Source: Eubacteriales bacterium | GTDB taxonomy: Bacteria > Bacillota > Clostridia > Saccharofermentanales > UBA5734 | Reading direction: 5' to 3' | Assembly: GCA_028684955.1 (NCBI GenBank) | Contig: JAQUEY010000014.1 | Span: forward strand, 1 to 32,617 | DNA length: 32,617 nucleotides | In this document: positions 7,909 to 15,568 of the stretch, piece by piece | Layout of the letters: the number at the start of each line of letters is the position of its first letter | Position numbering within the stretch: position 1 is the stretch's first letter | Notes under the pieces: generated by a model | Databases searched by the model: none | What the model was told of the DNA's origin: nothing | The model's input: only the letters and a program-made list of their open reading frames with translations | Made by a program: the position numbers and the translations under genes

Positions 7909-8924
7909 ACCAGAATTGGTTTTCCATTCAATCCATCTGGATTTTTGCAGCGGTTTTGCTGCTGACCCTGCTATCAGGGCTGATCGGCCTGCCTTTGCTG
8001 CGCCGCCTTGGGGTCGGCCAGACCGTCCGTGATGATGGACCTAAAACCCATTATGTCAAAAGCGGCACACCGACCTTCGGTGGGTTCTTCTTCCTGGTAC
8101 CCCTGACCCTGGTGGCGATCGTTGCTCAGGTGATCTTCGGCGTATCCAGTTCCGATCTGGCCTTGCTTTTGATCCTGCTCGCGTTTGGATTTGCCGGGTT
8201 CCTCGACGACTATATCAAGGTCCGGATCAGTAAAAAGGGCCTGAGTGTCCGCCAGAAAACAGTGCTGATGCTGGCTTTTTCCATTGGGTTTACCCTCTGG
8301 TACATGCTGGCTCTGCCCGTTGAGCCCTTCCTGCTGGTCCCAGGTCTGGGGATGATTCCGATCCTCGGCTGGTGGAAAATCCCCTATGGGATTTTTGTGG
8401 TGATTTATCTGTTTTTCATCGCCAACTCAGTCAACCTGACGGATGGCGTCGATGGTCTGGCCAGTTCGGTCACCGTAATTGCCGGCCTGGCGCTGGCCGT
8501 GGCCGGTCTGGTTGTGCAGCACCTGGACCTTGATACGGCTCTCACAAAACCTGCTGGAACCATGAGTCTGTTGCTGGCAGCTGGATGCCTGGGGTTTCTT
8601 GCATTCAATCGCCATCCGGCCAAAGTGTTCATGGGGGACACCGGATCGCAAGCCCTTGGGGCTGGTGTGGCCGCGAGTGCCTTGTTCTACGGTGCTCCCT
8701 GGATTCTGCTGTTCATCGGTTTTATCTATGTCGCTGAATCCCTCTCGGTCGTGATCCAGGTGGCCTATTTCAAACGCACCGGTGGCAAGCGGATTTTCCG
8801 AATGTCCCCGATCCATCACCACTTTGAACTGGGTGGCTGGAAAGAAAACAAGATTGTGCTTGTGTTTTCAGCCGTGACACTGGTGGGCAGTGCCCTGGGT
8901 CTATCGCTTCTGGCTCTGGCCTGA
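7905..8924 (+). CDS. mraY: Phospho-MurNAc-pentapeptide transferase MraY
   Basis: A 339-residue polytopic membrane enzyme that transfers phospho-MurNAc-pentapeptide to undecaprenyl phosphate, giving lipid I. About ten hydrophobic segments are visible. Family motifs appear in order: KSGTPTFGG near the N terminus, LDDYIKVR with the conserved aspartates, NLTDGVDGLA, VFMGDTGSQALGAG, and SPIHHHFELGGW near the C terminus with the conserved histidines. GGGAGG precedes the start, which overlaps the murF stop by four bases. In Bacillus murD follows mraY, but here ftsW follows directly. Confidence 0.97.
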   Translation: MNQNWFSIQSIWIFAAVLLLTLLSGLIGLPLLRRLGVGQTVRDDGPKTHYVKSGTPTFGGFFFLVPLTLVAIVAQVIFGVSSSDLALLLILLAFGFAGFLDDYIKVRISKKGLSVRQKTVLMLAFSIGFTLWYMLALPVEPFLLVPGLGMIPILGWWKIPYGIFVVIYLFFIANSVNLTDGVDGLASSVTVIAGLALAVAGLVVQHLDLDTALTKPAGTMSLLLAAGCLGFLAFNRHPAKVFMGDTGSQALGAGVAASALFYGAPWILLFIGFIYVAESLSVVIQVAYFKRTGGKRIFRMSPIHHHFELGGWKENKIVLVFSAVTLVGSALGLSLLALA

Positions 8925-8942
8925 AGCAGACGGGAGGTAGTC

Positions 8943-10292
8943 ATGCAGACACGATCCATCCAGGCTTACCAGGGACAGCCAGCTGAAGCCGGCCGAGAGC
9001 GGGAGGTGCCCTACCTGCAGGTGCGCCCGCCCTTGCGCATCCATGGCGGACTGCTGGTCGTGACATTTATCATGGTCTGCTTTGGCTTGGTCATGCTGTT
9101 TTCCGCCAGCATGAGTGACAGCTTCAACGCCAATTCAGGCAATTCGATGTATTACATCATCAAGCAAGGTTCCATCACCCTGATCGGCCTGATCCTGGCC
9201 CTGATCATGGCAGTCCTGATTCCGGTTTCCTTCTTTGACCGTCCGATCATCACCATCGCAACCTATTTGTTGACGACCGGACTGCTGGTCTATGTCAAAT
9301 TCTTCGGCTCAATCGTCAACGGCGCCAAACGCTGGATCTTGATCGGACCTTTGAGTATCCAGCCTTCTGAATTTGCCAAATTGGCGGCGGTGATCTGCTT
9401 GGCAGGCTATTTTTCCCGCCTGCGAGCCCGGCGTCAGCGTGGTGAAATCCGCTATCGCTCATCGTTGCGCCGTTTCCTGGGTGACGGCTGGCGCGACATC
9501 CTGATTCCTGGCCTGATGATGGCTGTCTGGCTGGGTCTTGTCATCTGGCAGCCGCATGTGTCCGGCTTCGTCATCCTCAGCGTTGTCGTTCTGGCTTCGT
9601 TCCTGGCAGCCGGCCTGCCGCTGCGTTCCTGGGTCAGCGGCATTCTCCAGCTGCTGTTGATCCTGATATTGGTAGGGGCCATTGCCTTTGGCGCCTTTGC
9701 TGCTACCTTGAAGGACCAGACCATAAAGGAAGCCCTGGAGTCGAATTTCAGCCATGTTTTCAAACGGATCGAAACGTTCCGCAACCCGGAAGAAGCCAGT
9801 TCCGACGACTCCTACCAGGTCAACCAGTCCTTGATCGCGATTGGTTCTGGGGGCTTGACCGGCGTGGGCCTGGGCAATGGCCGCCAGAAATACAATTACC
9901 TGCCAGAAGCGCACAATGACTACATCTTTGCGATCATTGGCGAGGAACTGGGTTTTGTCGGTACGGTCAGCGTGATCCTGCTGTTCCTGATTTTCCATTT
10001 GATCGGAACCCGGATAGCCTGGCGGGCCATCAATCCCCACGCTGCGATCCTGGCTGCTGGATTCACGGTCCTGATCACGACGCAGGCCCTGCTCAATATT
10101 GGCGTGGCCACTCGCTCGTTGCCTGCAACAGGGATCTCGCTGCCGTTTTTCAGCTACGGCGGCACGTCGAATCTTTTTTTCATGCTGGCGATCGGCTTTA
10201 TCCTGGGAGTGTCGCGGACTGGCCAGATGCTGACAGGCCGTCAGCGCAACCTGATGGGTGAAATCAACAGAATTGCCAGAGGAGAGTCCTGA
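8943..10292 (+). CDS. ftsW: Septal SEDS glycosyltransferase FtsW
   Basis: A 449-residue SEDS-family membrane protein that polymerises lipid II into glycan at the septum in partnership with a class B PBP. About ten hydrophobic segments follow a charged cytoplasmic N terminus of about 30 residues. Hallmarks include NGAKRWILIGPLSIQPSEFA, PEAHNDYIFAIIGEELG with the conserved loop aspartate D326, and PATGISLPFFSYGGTS near the C terminus. FtsW, RodA and SpoVE are hard to separate by sequence, but a place between mraY and murG and downstream of the septal PBP favours FtsW. GGGAGGT lies just before ATG 8943. The stop shares one base with the murG start. Confidence 0.93.
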   Translation: MQTRSIQAYQGQPAEAGREREVPYLQVRPPLRIHGGLLVVTFIMVCFGLVMLFSASMSDSFNANSGNSMYYIIKQGSITLIGLILALIMAVLIPVSFFDRPIITIATYLLTTGLLVYVKFFGSIVNGAKRWILIGPLSIQPSEFAKLAAVICLAGYFSRLRARRQRGEIRYRSSLRRFLGDGWRDILIPGLMMAVWLGLVIWQPHVSGFVILSVVVLASFLAAGLPLRSWVSGILQLLLILILVGAIAFGAFAATLKDQTIKEALESNFSHVFKRIETFRNPEEASSDDSYQVNQSLIAIGSGGLTGVGLGNGRQKYNYLPEAHNDYIFAIIGEELGFVGTVSVILLFLIFHLIGTRIAWRAINPHAAILAAGFTVLITTQALLNIGVATRSLPATGISLPFFSYGGTSNLFFMLAIGFILGVSRTGQMLTGRQRNLMGEINRIARGES

Positions 10293-11407
10293 TGAAAGCT
10301 TTAAAAGTGGTGATCGCGGGTGGCGGGACCAGCGGTCACATCAACCCTGCCCTGGCGATAGCTGACCAGATCCGCCTCGACCACCCTGATGCCGAAATCC
10401 GCTTTGTCGGCACCGCCCGCGGCCTGGAAAGCCAGCTGGTTCCCAAAGCTGGTTATGATTTCACTCCGATCCGGGCCCGCGGATTGCCAAACCGGATCAA
10501 CAAGGCCTTCTTTGCTGCTGTGGCAGACTTTTTTGCCGGTAAGGCCCAGTCGCGCCGCCTGCTTAAGGACTTTCGCCCGGATGCAGTCGTCGGGACGGGT
10601 GGCTATGTCTGCAGTCCCCTGGTTGCAGCGGCAGCCAGCCTGAAAATCCCGGTGCTCCTCCACGAGCAGAATGCCTACCCGGGCCGGTCCAACCGGCTTT
10701 TAGCTCATCGCAGCTCGGTGGTCTGCATCAGCATGCCTGGAGCTGAGCGATATTTCCGGACCAAAGCGCCCATCGTGCTGACCGGTAATCCGGTCCGGTC
10801 GATCTTTTTCCAGCTCGACCAGGCTGCTGCGCGGGCCAGTCTGGGCTGGAACTCAGGTACACGCATCCTGCTGGCAACCGGAGGCAGCTTGGGCGCCCAG
10901 AGGATCAATGAAACAATCCTGGCCCTCCAGAAAGAGCCTGTTTTCCAGAAACTCCTCCAAGAGCAAACGGTAGAGGTCCATCTTGCCTGCGGCCAGCAAC
11001 AGTATGAAGCCGTCCAGGCGGCGGCTCATGGACTTGACTGGCTGCACGTCCATGACTACCTGCACGAGATGCCTCAGTATCTGGCTGGTGCTGATCTGGT
11101 CCTCAGCCGTGCAGGGGCCATGACCTGTGCCGAACTGGCCGCCCTGGGCAAACCTTCGATTTTGGTCCCATATCCTTTTGCAGCCGGGGATCACCAGACT
11201 GCCAATGCGAACGTGCACGAACAAACTGGTGCCGCAATCCGGATTGCCAATTCTGATCTGAATGCCGCGTGGCTTTCTGATCAACTGGAAACGCTTTTCA
11301 ACCAGCCCGGCCGTCTGGCTCAGATGAGCAACCAGGCGCACCTTTTGGCCATGCCAGACGCCGCAGCCAAAATCTGCCGCAGTCTTTATGCGACTATCCA
11401 GACGTAA
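10292..11407 (+). CDS. murG: UDP-GlcNAc:lipid I GlcNAc transferase MurG
   Basis: A 371-residue GT28-family peripheral membrane glycosyltransferase that converts lipid I to lipid II on the inner face of the membrane. The N-terminal glycine-rich loop GGGTSGHINPALAIA (from about residue 10), HEQNAYPGRSNRLLA, the second loop GGSLGAQRIN and the UDP-GlcNAc-binding region SRAGAMTCAELAALGKP followed by PYPFAAGDHQTANA are all present. Length is normal. The start is coupled to the ftsW stop as TGATG with GGAGAG upstream. Its last 20 bases overlap the start of ftsQ. Confidence 0.97.
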   Translation: MKALKVVIAGGGTSGHINPALAIADQIRLDHPDAEIRFVGTARGLESQLVPKAGYDFTPIRARGLPNRINKAFFAAVADFFAGKAQSRRLLKDFRPDAVVGTGGYVCSPLVAAAASLKIPVLLHEQNAYPGRSNRLLAHRSSVVCISMPGAERYFRTKAPIVLTGNPVRSIFFQLDQAAARASLGWNSGTRILLATGGSLGAQRINETILALQKEPVFQKLLQEQTVEVHLACGQQQYEAVQAAAHGLDWLHVHDYLHEMPQYLAGADLVLSRAGAMTCAELAALGKPSILVPYPFAAGDHQTANANVHEQTGAAIRIANSDLNAAWLSDQLETLFNQPGRLAQMSNQAHLLAMPDAAAKICRSLYATIQT

Positions 11408-12251
11408 ATCCAGTCTCAGGAAACGTCACCCCGACTGGACGACAACCCAGCCGGGGCATCACCGGAATGCCTTGGGCCGGAGCCTGACAGGCCTTCTGGC
11501 TGTGTTTGCCCTGGGTTTGCTGGTTGCTTTCCTTCCGGTTTTCCGGCTGAAAACATATCAAATTACCCCGACCCGGGCGATGACTGCTGCGGCGATTGAG
11601 GCATCTGTGCCGATACGACCCGGCGATCATCTGTTTCATGGACTCGGCCCTGGCCTGGACCAGTGGCTGGGGCTGCGCTATGGCTCGACAGAAGCGCTGC
11701 TGGTCCGGAATTTTCCCTACATCCGGACCGTGCGTGCCTATCTGGATTTCCCATCTCAGATGCGGATCGAGATTGAAGAGCGGGTGGAAGTTGCCTATGT
11801 ATCGATTCCGGATGGCTGTGTCCTCCTGGACAAGGAGGGTTATGCCTTGCTGATCCTGCCTGACCCGCCCGCTGGCATTCCCGTCATTGAGGGTGTGTCT
11901 GTGCGCTCGCTCAACCTCGGCCAGCCCCTGACCGTCCAAGTTCCGGACAGCATGAATAGCGCAGTCAGTTTGCTCGGTGCTATAATTGACGCGGACAAAG
12001 ACACCCGCACGCCACAAAAGCTGCTGTCCCAGGTCCGCCAGATCCGTCCACTGTCCAATGGCCGTCTATTTTTAACCTTGGTCTTGCCTGGTACAGGGGA
12101 TGAATTGACTGTAGCAGTCGAAAACAGCATGGACCAACTCGATGACATGCTCTGGCTGCGCTTTGCCATGGACCAGGGTGCGCTTGATAACCGGGGCAAA
12201 GGCGTCCTCGATCTGACAGGAACCCGCCGGATTTTCATTCCTGATGCGTAG
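11388..12251 (+). CDS. ftsQ: Cell division protein FtsQ/DivIB
   Basis: A 287-residue bitopic membrane protein with a very basic cytoplasmic tail (residues 1-30, many Arg/Lys), one membrane segment at about 33-51 and an extracytoplasmic part that begins with a POTRA-like region (VFRLKTYQIT onward) and continues with the FtsQ/DivIB beta domain. DivIB bridges FtsL/DivIC and the septal synthase. The conserved pattern RNFPYIRTVRAYLDFPSQMRIEIEERVEVAYV fits the family, which is otherwise poorly conserved, so position after murG is an important part of the call. ATG 11388 overlaps murG by 20 bases and no clear ribosome site is seen, implying translational coupling. Confidence 0.88.
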   Translation: MRLSRRKSSLRKRHPDWTTTQPGHHRNALGRSLTGLLAVFALGLLVAFLPVFRLKTYQITPTRAMTAAAIEASVPIRPGDHLFHGLGPGLDQWLGLRYGSTEALLVRNFPYIRTVRAYLDFPSQMRIEIEERVEVAYVSIPDGCVLLDKEGYALLILPDPPAGIPVIEGVSVRSLNLGQPLTVQVPDSMNSAVSLLGAIIDADKDTRTPQKLLSQVRQIRPLSNGRLFLTLVLPGTGDELTVAVENSMDQLDDMLWLRFAMDQGALDNRGKGVLDLTGTRRIFIPDA

Positions 12252-12261
12252 GAGGTAGAAC

Positions 12262-12630
12262 ATGTTTCCCTTGATTGGTCTGATCGTTGGCCTGCTGATA
12301 GGCTTGCTGCTCGATATTGATATTCCCAGCGCTTATTCATCCTATGTCGCTGTCGGCATTCTGGCTGCGATTGACTCAGTGGTTGGTGCCCTGGTCGCCA
12401 ACCTCCGGAATACCTTTAACACCAAAATGTTTGTCACAGGGTTTCTCGGCAACAGTGCCATCGCTGTGCTCCTGGCCGCTTTGGGGGACCAGCTCGATTT
12501 GCAGTTATCCCTGGCAGCTGTCTTTGCCTTCGGCAACCGGATTTTCCTCAACTCGTCCACGATCCGGCGCCTTTTGATCGAACGTCTGGAGCAGAAAAGA
12601 ATGCCCGTGAAAACCAAAGACCCGGTGTGA
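12262..12630 (+). CDS. sbp: Small basic protein Sbp (DUF1290 family)
   Basis: A 122-residue integral membrane protein, mostly hydrophobic with three to four predicted membrane segments and a basic C-terminal tail. It resembles the small basic protein that lies between divIB and ftsA/ftsZ in Bacillus and many Clostridia. The segments LIGLIVGLLIGLLLDIDIP and YVAVGILAAIDSVVGALVA and the ending NRIFLNSSTIRRLLIERLEQKR match that family. Its molecular role is not established; the strict linkage to division genes suggests a divisome or envelope function. TAGGAGGTAG lies ideally before ATG 12262. It is the last gene of the mraZ block; ftsA, which often follows, is absent. Confidence 0.88.
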   Translation: MFPLIGLIVGLLIGLLLDIDIPSAYSSYVAVGILAAIDSVVGALVANLRNTFNTKMFVTGFLGNSAIAVLLAALGDQLDLQLSLAAVFAFGNRIFLNSSTIRRLLIERLEQKRMPVKTKDPV

Positions 12631-12635
12631 TGGTT

Positions 12636-12658
12636 CTGCCGGCAGGCGCAAGATCTTG
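12636..12658. repeat. Two adjacent 10-base palindromes after sbp
   Basis: CTGCCGGCAG (12636-12645) and CAAGATCTTG (12649-12658) are both perfect palindromes, three bases apart. They are enclosed by TGGTT (12631-12635) and AACCA (12660-12664), which can pair. There is no T tract, so this is not a standard terminator. It could be a protein-binding site upstream of the ftsZ promoter or chance. Confidence 0.35.
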
Positions 12659-12690
12659 TAACCAGAATGAAAGCAAGACACCAAATATTG

Positions 12691-12719
12691 TTGTTTACCT
12701 GCAATAATTAGTGTAGAAT
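12691..12719 (+). promoter_or_regulatory. Promoter of ftsZ
   Basis: TTGTTT (12691-12696), a 17-base spacer and TAGAAT (12714-12719) lie in the AT-rich part of the 216-base gap before ftsZ. The -10 hexamer and the spacer length are the same as at the mraZ promoter. The leader would be about 120 bases. Confidence 0.65.
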
Positions 12720-12804
12720 CGTAACAAAAAGCACAACTTGTTGCCAAACATGGCTGTCCTTTGAGATTGACATTGATCACTGGCTTGATTGCCGGTTTTG
12801 TCCC

Positions 12805-12818
12805 GGATCAGGTGATCC
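12805..12818 (+). promoter_or_regulatory. Inverted repeat in the ftsZ leader
   Basis: GGATCAGGTGATCC forms a five-base stem with an AGGT loop in RNA, or a near-perfect palindromic operator in DNA. It lies about 12 bases before the ribosome site of ftsZ and could affect translation. No known element is recognised. Confidence 0.35.
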
Positions 12819-12830
12819 ACTTATCTAGCA

Positions 12831-12849
12831 GAGAGGGGTATTTCAATTG
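12831..12849 (+). promoter_or_regulatory. Ribosome binding site deciding the TTG start of ftsZ
   Basis: GAGAGGGG (12831-12838) is followed by eight bases and TTG at 12847. The next in-frame ATG (12874) has no purine-rich site before it, so the TTG is chosen. Confidence 0.65.
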
Positions 12850-14334
12850 GCTGATTATAAACTAAGCATCAGTATGGAAAATGATCACATTGCGACCATC
12901 AAGGTCATCGGCATCGGTGGTGGGGGGTGCAACGCGGTCGATCGCATGATTGAGAGCTCTGTCCAGGGGATCGAATTCATTGCGGTCAATACCGATAACC
13001 AGGTCCTGCAGCGATCCAAGGCGAGTAACCGGGTCCAGATCGGGGAGAAGATCACCCGAGGCCAGGGCGCCGGTGCCAACCCGGAGATCGGGGCCAAGGC
13101 TGCTGTCGAGTCCGCAGACGAGATCAGCGAACTGATCAAGGGCACCGACATGCTGTTCATCACAGCCGGTATGGGCGGCGGTACAGGCACCGGCGGCGCG
13201 CCGGTCATTGCCCAGATCGCCAAGGAACTCAACATCCTGACTGTCGGAGTCGTCACCCGACCGTTCCGTTTCGAGGGCTCCCGCCGCATGCAGAATGCCG
13301 AGCGCGGTATCCGGGAACTCGAGAAATTCGTCGATTCCCTGATTGTCGTTCCCAATGACAAACTGCTGGAGATTGCCGATGAAAACACCTCCCTCGACGA
13401 GGCCTTCATCCTGGCTGACCAGATCCTGCGCTATGGTGTGTCCGGTATCTCCGACCTGGTCGCTGTGCCTGGCCTGATCAACCTCGACCTTGCTGACGTC
13501 CGCCGCATCATGACCCAGGCCGGCGTCTGCCACATGGGCATTGGCCGTGCTTCTGGCGAAGGCCGTGCCGCTGCTGCGATCCGCCAGGCGATCAACAGTC
13601 CGCTTCTGGACACCACCATCGATGGTGCCCGTGGCGTCATCATGAACTTTACCGGTGGCCGCGACATGAAGATCCGCGAAGTCGACGAAGCCGCCTCGAT
13701 TGTGCGCGATGCCGTGTCCCCGGATGCCGACATCATTTTTGGTGCTACTCATGACGACGCCATGCAGGATGAGATCATGATCACCGTCATTGCCAGCGGC
13801 TTTGACCGTGACCCTGCATTCTCCGTACCCAAGCCAGCCCAGGTCGCCGCAGCCCCGGTCAGCCAGCCTGCACCGGCTCCGCAGCCGCAAGCTTTCGAGC
13901 GTCCACAAGCCCCGGCCAGTGACGCGTCATCCTATTTTGTGCCAGATATTTTCCGTGACACCGACAAATCCCAGCCATCCCAGGCTCCGGCTGACTCAAG
14001 CTCCAGCTTTGGTGGTTTTCACTCTGTCGGTCCGCTTGAGCCGTCTCCTGCGACGACTCCCGCAGCTGAACCGCTGCCGGTCCAGACTCCTGCCAGCGTC
14101 ATGACTGACAAACCTGCAAGCGATACCCAGGAAATTCCACGCTACGACAGTCTGTTCGGGTCTTCCACGGGTTATGGCAAGTCTACCTATACCGATTTGG
14201 CCAGCAACCATAAAGAGATCCCCACCAGACCGGCCGAGCCTGAGGCGCCTTCACGCCAGAATCGCGACAAGCAAAAACCGGCACGCAAGCTGCCTTGGTT
14301 CTTGCAGGACAACGATTCGCGCTACAATGACTGA
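12847..14334 (+). CDS. ftsZ: Cell division GTPase FtsZ
   Basis: A 495-residue tubulin homologue that polymerises into the Z ring. The nucleotide-binding loop [13 protein letters not shown] starts at about residue 22 and the tubulin signature [10 protein letters not shown] lies at about 110-119. The T7 synergy loop [11 protein letters not shown] needed for GTP hydrolysis is intact. The globular core ends near residue 325. A long, Pro/Ala/Gln/Ser-rich linker of about 155 residues follows, ending in [15 protein letters not shown], the conserved C-terminal peptide that binds membrane tethers and regulators. The linker makes this protein longer than the usual 350-400 residues. Start is TTG, supported by the ribosome site. 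It has its own promoter and probably leads the nrdR and two-component genes. No ftsA is adjacent. Confidence 0.97.
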   Translation: MADYKLSISMENDHIATIKVIGIGGGGCNAVDRMIESSVQGIEFIAVNTDNQVLQRSKASNRVQIGEKITRGQGAGANPEIGAKAAVESADEISELIKGTDMLFITAGMGGGTGTGGAPVIAQIAKELNILTVGVVTRPFRFEGSRRMQNAERGIRELEKFVDSLIVVPNDKLLEIADENTSLDEAFILADQILRYGVSGISDLVAVPGLINLDLADVRRIMTQAGVCHMGIGRASGEGRAAAAIRQAINSPLLDTTIDGARGVIMNFTGGRDMKIREVDEAASIVRDAVSPDADIIFGATHDDAMQDEIMITVIASGFDRDPAFSVPKPAQVAAAPVSQPAPAPQPQAFERPQAPASDASSYFVPDIFRDTDKSQPSQAPADSSSSFGGFHSVGPLEPSPATTPAAEPLPVQTPASVMTDKPASDTQEIPRYDSLFGSSTGYGKSTYTDLASNHKEIPTRPAEPEAPSRQNRDKQKPARKLPWFLQDNDSRYND

Positions 14335-14356
14335 CCAGACAAGGAGCACCTAGGAC

Positions 14357-14821
14357 ATGCGCTGCCCATTTTGCTCACATGGCGAAGATCGCGTGATCGA
14401 TTCCCGGCCTTCTGATGAAGGTTCTGCCATCCGGCGCCGGCGCGAATGCATCGCCTGTGGTGGGCGGTTCACGACCTATGAGAAGATCGAGACCCTGCCG
14501 CTTCTGGTGATCAAAAAAGACGGCAGCCGCGAACCGTTTGACCGGGACAAACTGATCTCCGGCGTTCTGAAAAGTTGCGAAAAGCGGCCGGTTTCGACTA
14601 GCCAGATCGAAACACTGGTCAACAACATCGAGACATCTAACCAGAATTCCCTCAAAAGGGAAGTGACATCACATGAGATCGGTGAGATGGTCATGGATGG
14701 ACTGAAAAAAATCGATGAAGTGGCTTATGTCCGGTTTGCTTCGGTCTACCGGCAGTTCAAGGATGTCAATTCCTTCCTGGACGAGCTCAACCAGATGATG
14801 CGCAAGCCTGACATCTTTTAA
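14357..14821 (+). CDS. nrdR: Ribonucleotide reductase repressor NrdR
   Basis: A 154-residue transcriptional repressor of ribonucleotide reductase genes that senses ATP/dATP. The N-terminal zinc ribbon has C3-x2-C6 and C31-x2-C34 with the invariant [17 protein letters not shown] segment. An ATP-cone domain covers about residues 49-139, beginning [16 protein letters not shown]. Length matches the family (about 150). AAGGAG lies upstream of the ATG. It starts 22 bases after ftsZ, with the response regulator 16 bases downstream, so it is likely in the ftsZ transcript. The nrd genes it would regulate are not in the window. Confidence 0.97.
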   Translation: MRCPFCSHGEDRVIDSRPSDEGSAIRRRRECIACGGRFTTYEKIETLPLLVIKKDGSREPFDRDKLISGVLKSCEKRPVSTSQIETLVNNIETSNQNSLKREVTSHEIGEMVMDGLKKIDEVAYVRFASVYRQFKDVNSFLDELNQMMRKPDIF

Positions 14822-14837
14822 CTGGAGGACATCTTTT

Positions 14838-15548
14838 GTGAAAAAGGCACTCATCGTCGACGACGATCCGCATATCAGTGAATTATTGCGCCTGTACTTC
14901 GACAAGGACGGTTTTGATGTTGTCACCTGCTACGATGGCAACCATGCAGTGGAAATCTTTCCCCAGGCAGCACCAGACATAGTCATCCTCGACCTGATGT
15001 TGCCAGGCAAGGATGGCTATGATGTCTTGCGCGAGATCCGCCGGACGTCCAATGTCCCTGTGATCATGCTCACCGCCCGTGGTGACACACTTGACAAAGT
15101 GGTCGGACTCGAGCTCGGGGCGGATGACTATGTCCAGAAACCCTTCGAACCAAAGGAACTTCTGGCCCGGGTCAAGGCTGTTCTGCGCCGCGTAGAGACC
15201 CCTCAAGACCCACAGAAGGCCAGCCAGAACCATGGGTCATCGGAATGGGTCGAGTATCCGGGCATCCGCATCGACAAATCCCGCTACAGCGTCACTGCAG
15301 GCGGACAGAATATCGAAATGCCTCCCAAGGAGCTCGAGCTACTCTTTTTCCTGGCTTCCCACCCCAATCGAGTGTTCACCCGGGAGCAACTCCTGGAAAA
15401 CATCTGGGGGTTTGACTATTTTGGTGAGTCACGCACCGTTGATGTCCACATCAAGCGGATCCGTGAAAAACTCGAGGAGACAGGCGAACATCCGAACTGG
15501 CAGATCAAGACGGTCTGGGGCGTCGGTTACAAATTTGAAGCATTCTGA
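14838..15548 (+). CDS. OmpR/PhoB-family response regulator
   Basis: A 236-residue two-domain response regulator. The receiver domain (about 1-118) has the acidic pocket D8-D9-D10, phosphoacceptor D52 in ILDLMLPGKDGYD, T79 in MLTAR and K101 in QKPFEPKEL. A winged-helix DNA-binding domain (about 138-236) begins GIRIDKSRYSV and contains LTREQL-like FTREQLLENIWGFDYFGESRTVDVHIKRIREK with the recognition helix. It should be phosphorylated by the adjacent kinase. GTG start, supported by GGAGG (14824-14828) nine bases upstream. Similar proteins include WalR, PhoP and ResD; I cannot choose among them from the sequence alone. Confidence 0.94.
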   Translation: MKKALIVDDDPHISELLRLYFDKDGFDVVTCYDGNHAVEIFPQAAPDIVILDLMLPGKDGYDVLREIRRTSNVPVIMLTARGDTLDKVVGLELGADDYVQKPFEPKELLARVKAVLRRVETPQDPQKASQNHGSSEWVEYPGIRIDKSRYSVTAGGQNIEMPPKELELLFFLASHPNRVFTREQLLENIWGFDYFGESRTVDVHIKRIREKLEETGEHPNWQIKTVWGVGYKFEAF

Positions 15549-15568
15549 AACAAAGGCGTAGATCAAGC

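Noticed and set aside
12767-12795. Perfect TTGACA at 12767-12772 as a second ftsZ promoter
   Set aside because: No acceptable -10 hexamer follows at 16-18 bases (sequence is TTGCCGG-like there).
12862-13908. Open frame of 348 codons antisense to ftsZ
   Set aside because: It lies entirely within the conserved FtsZ core; its translation is low-complexity Asp/Gly/His-rich and has no recognisable domain.
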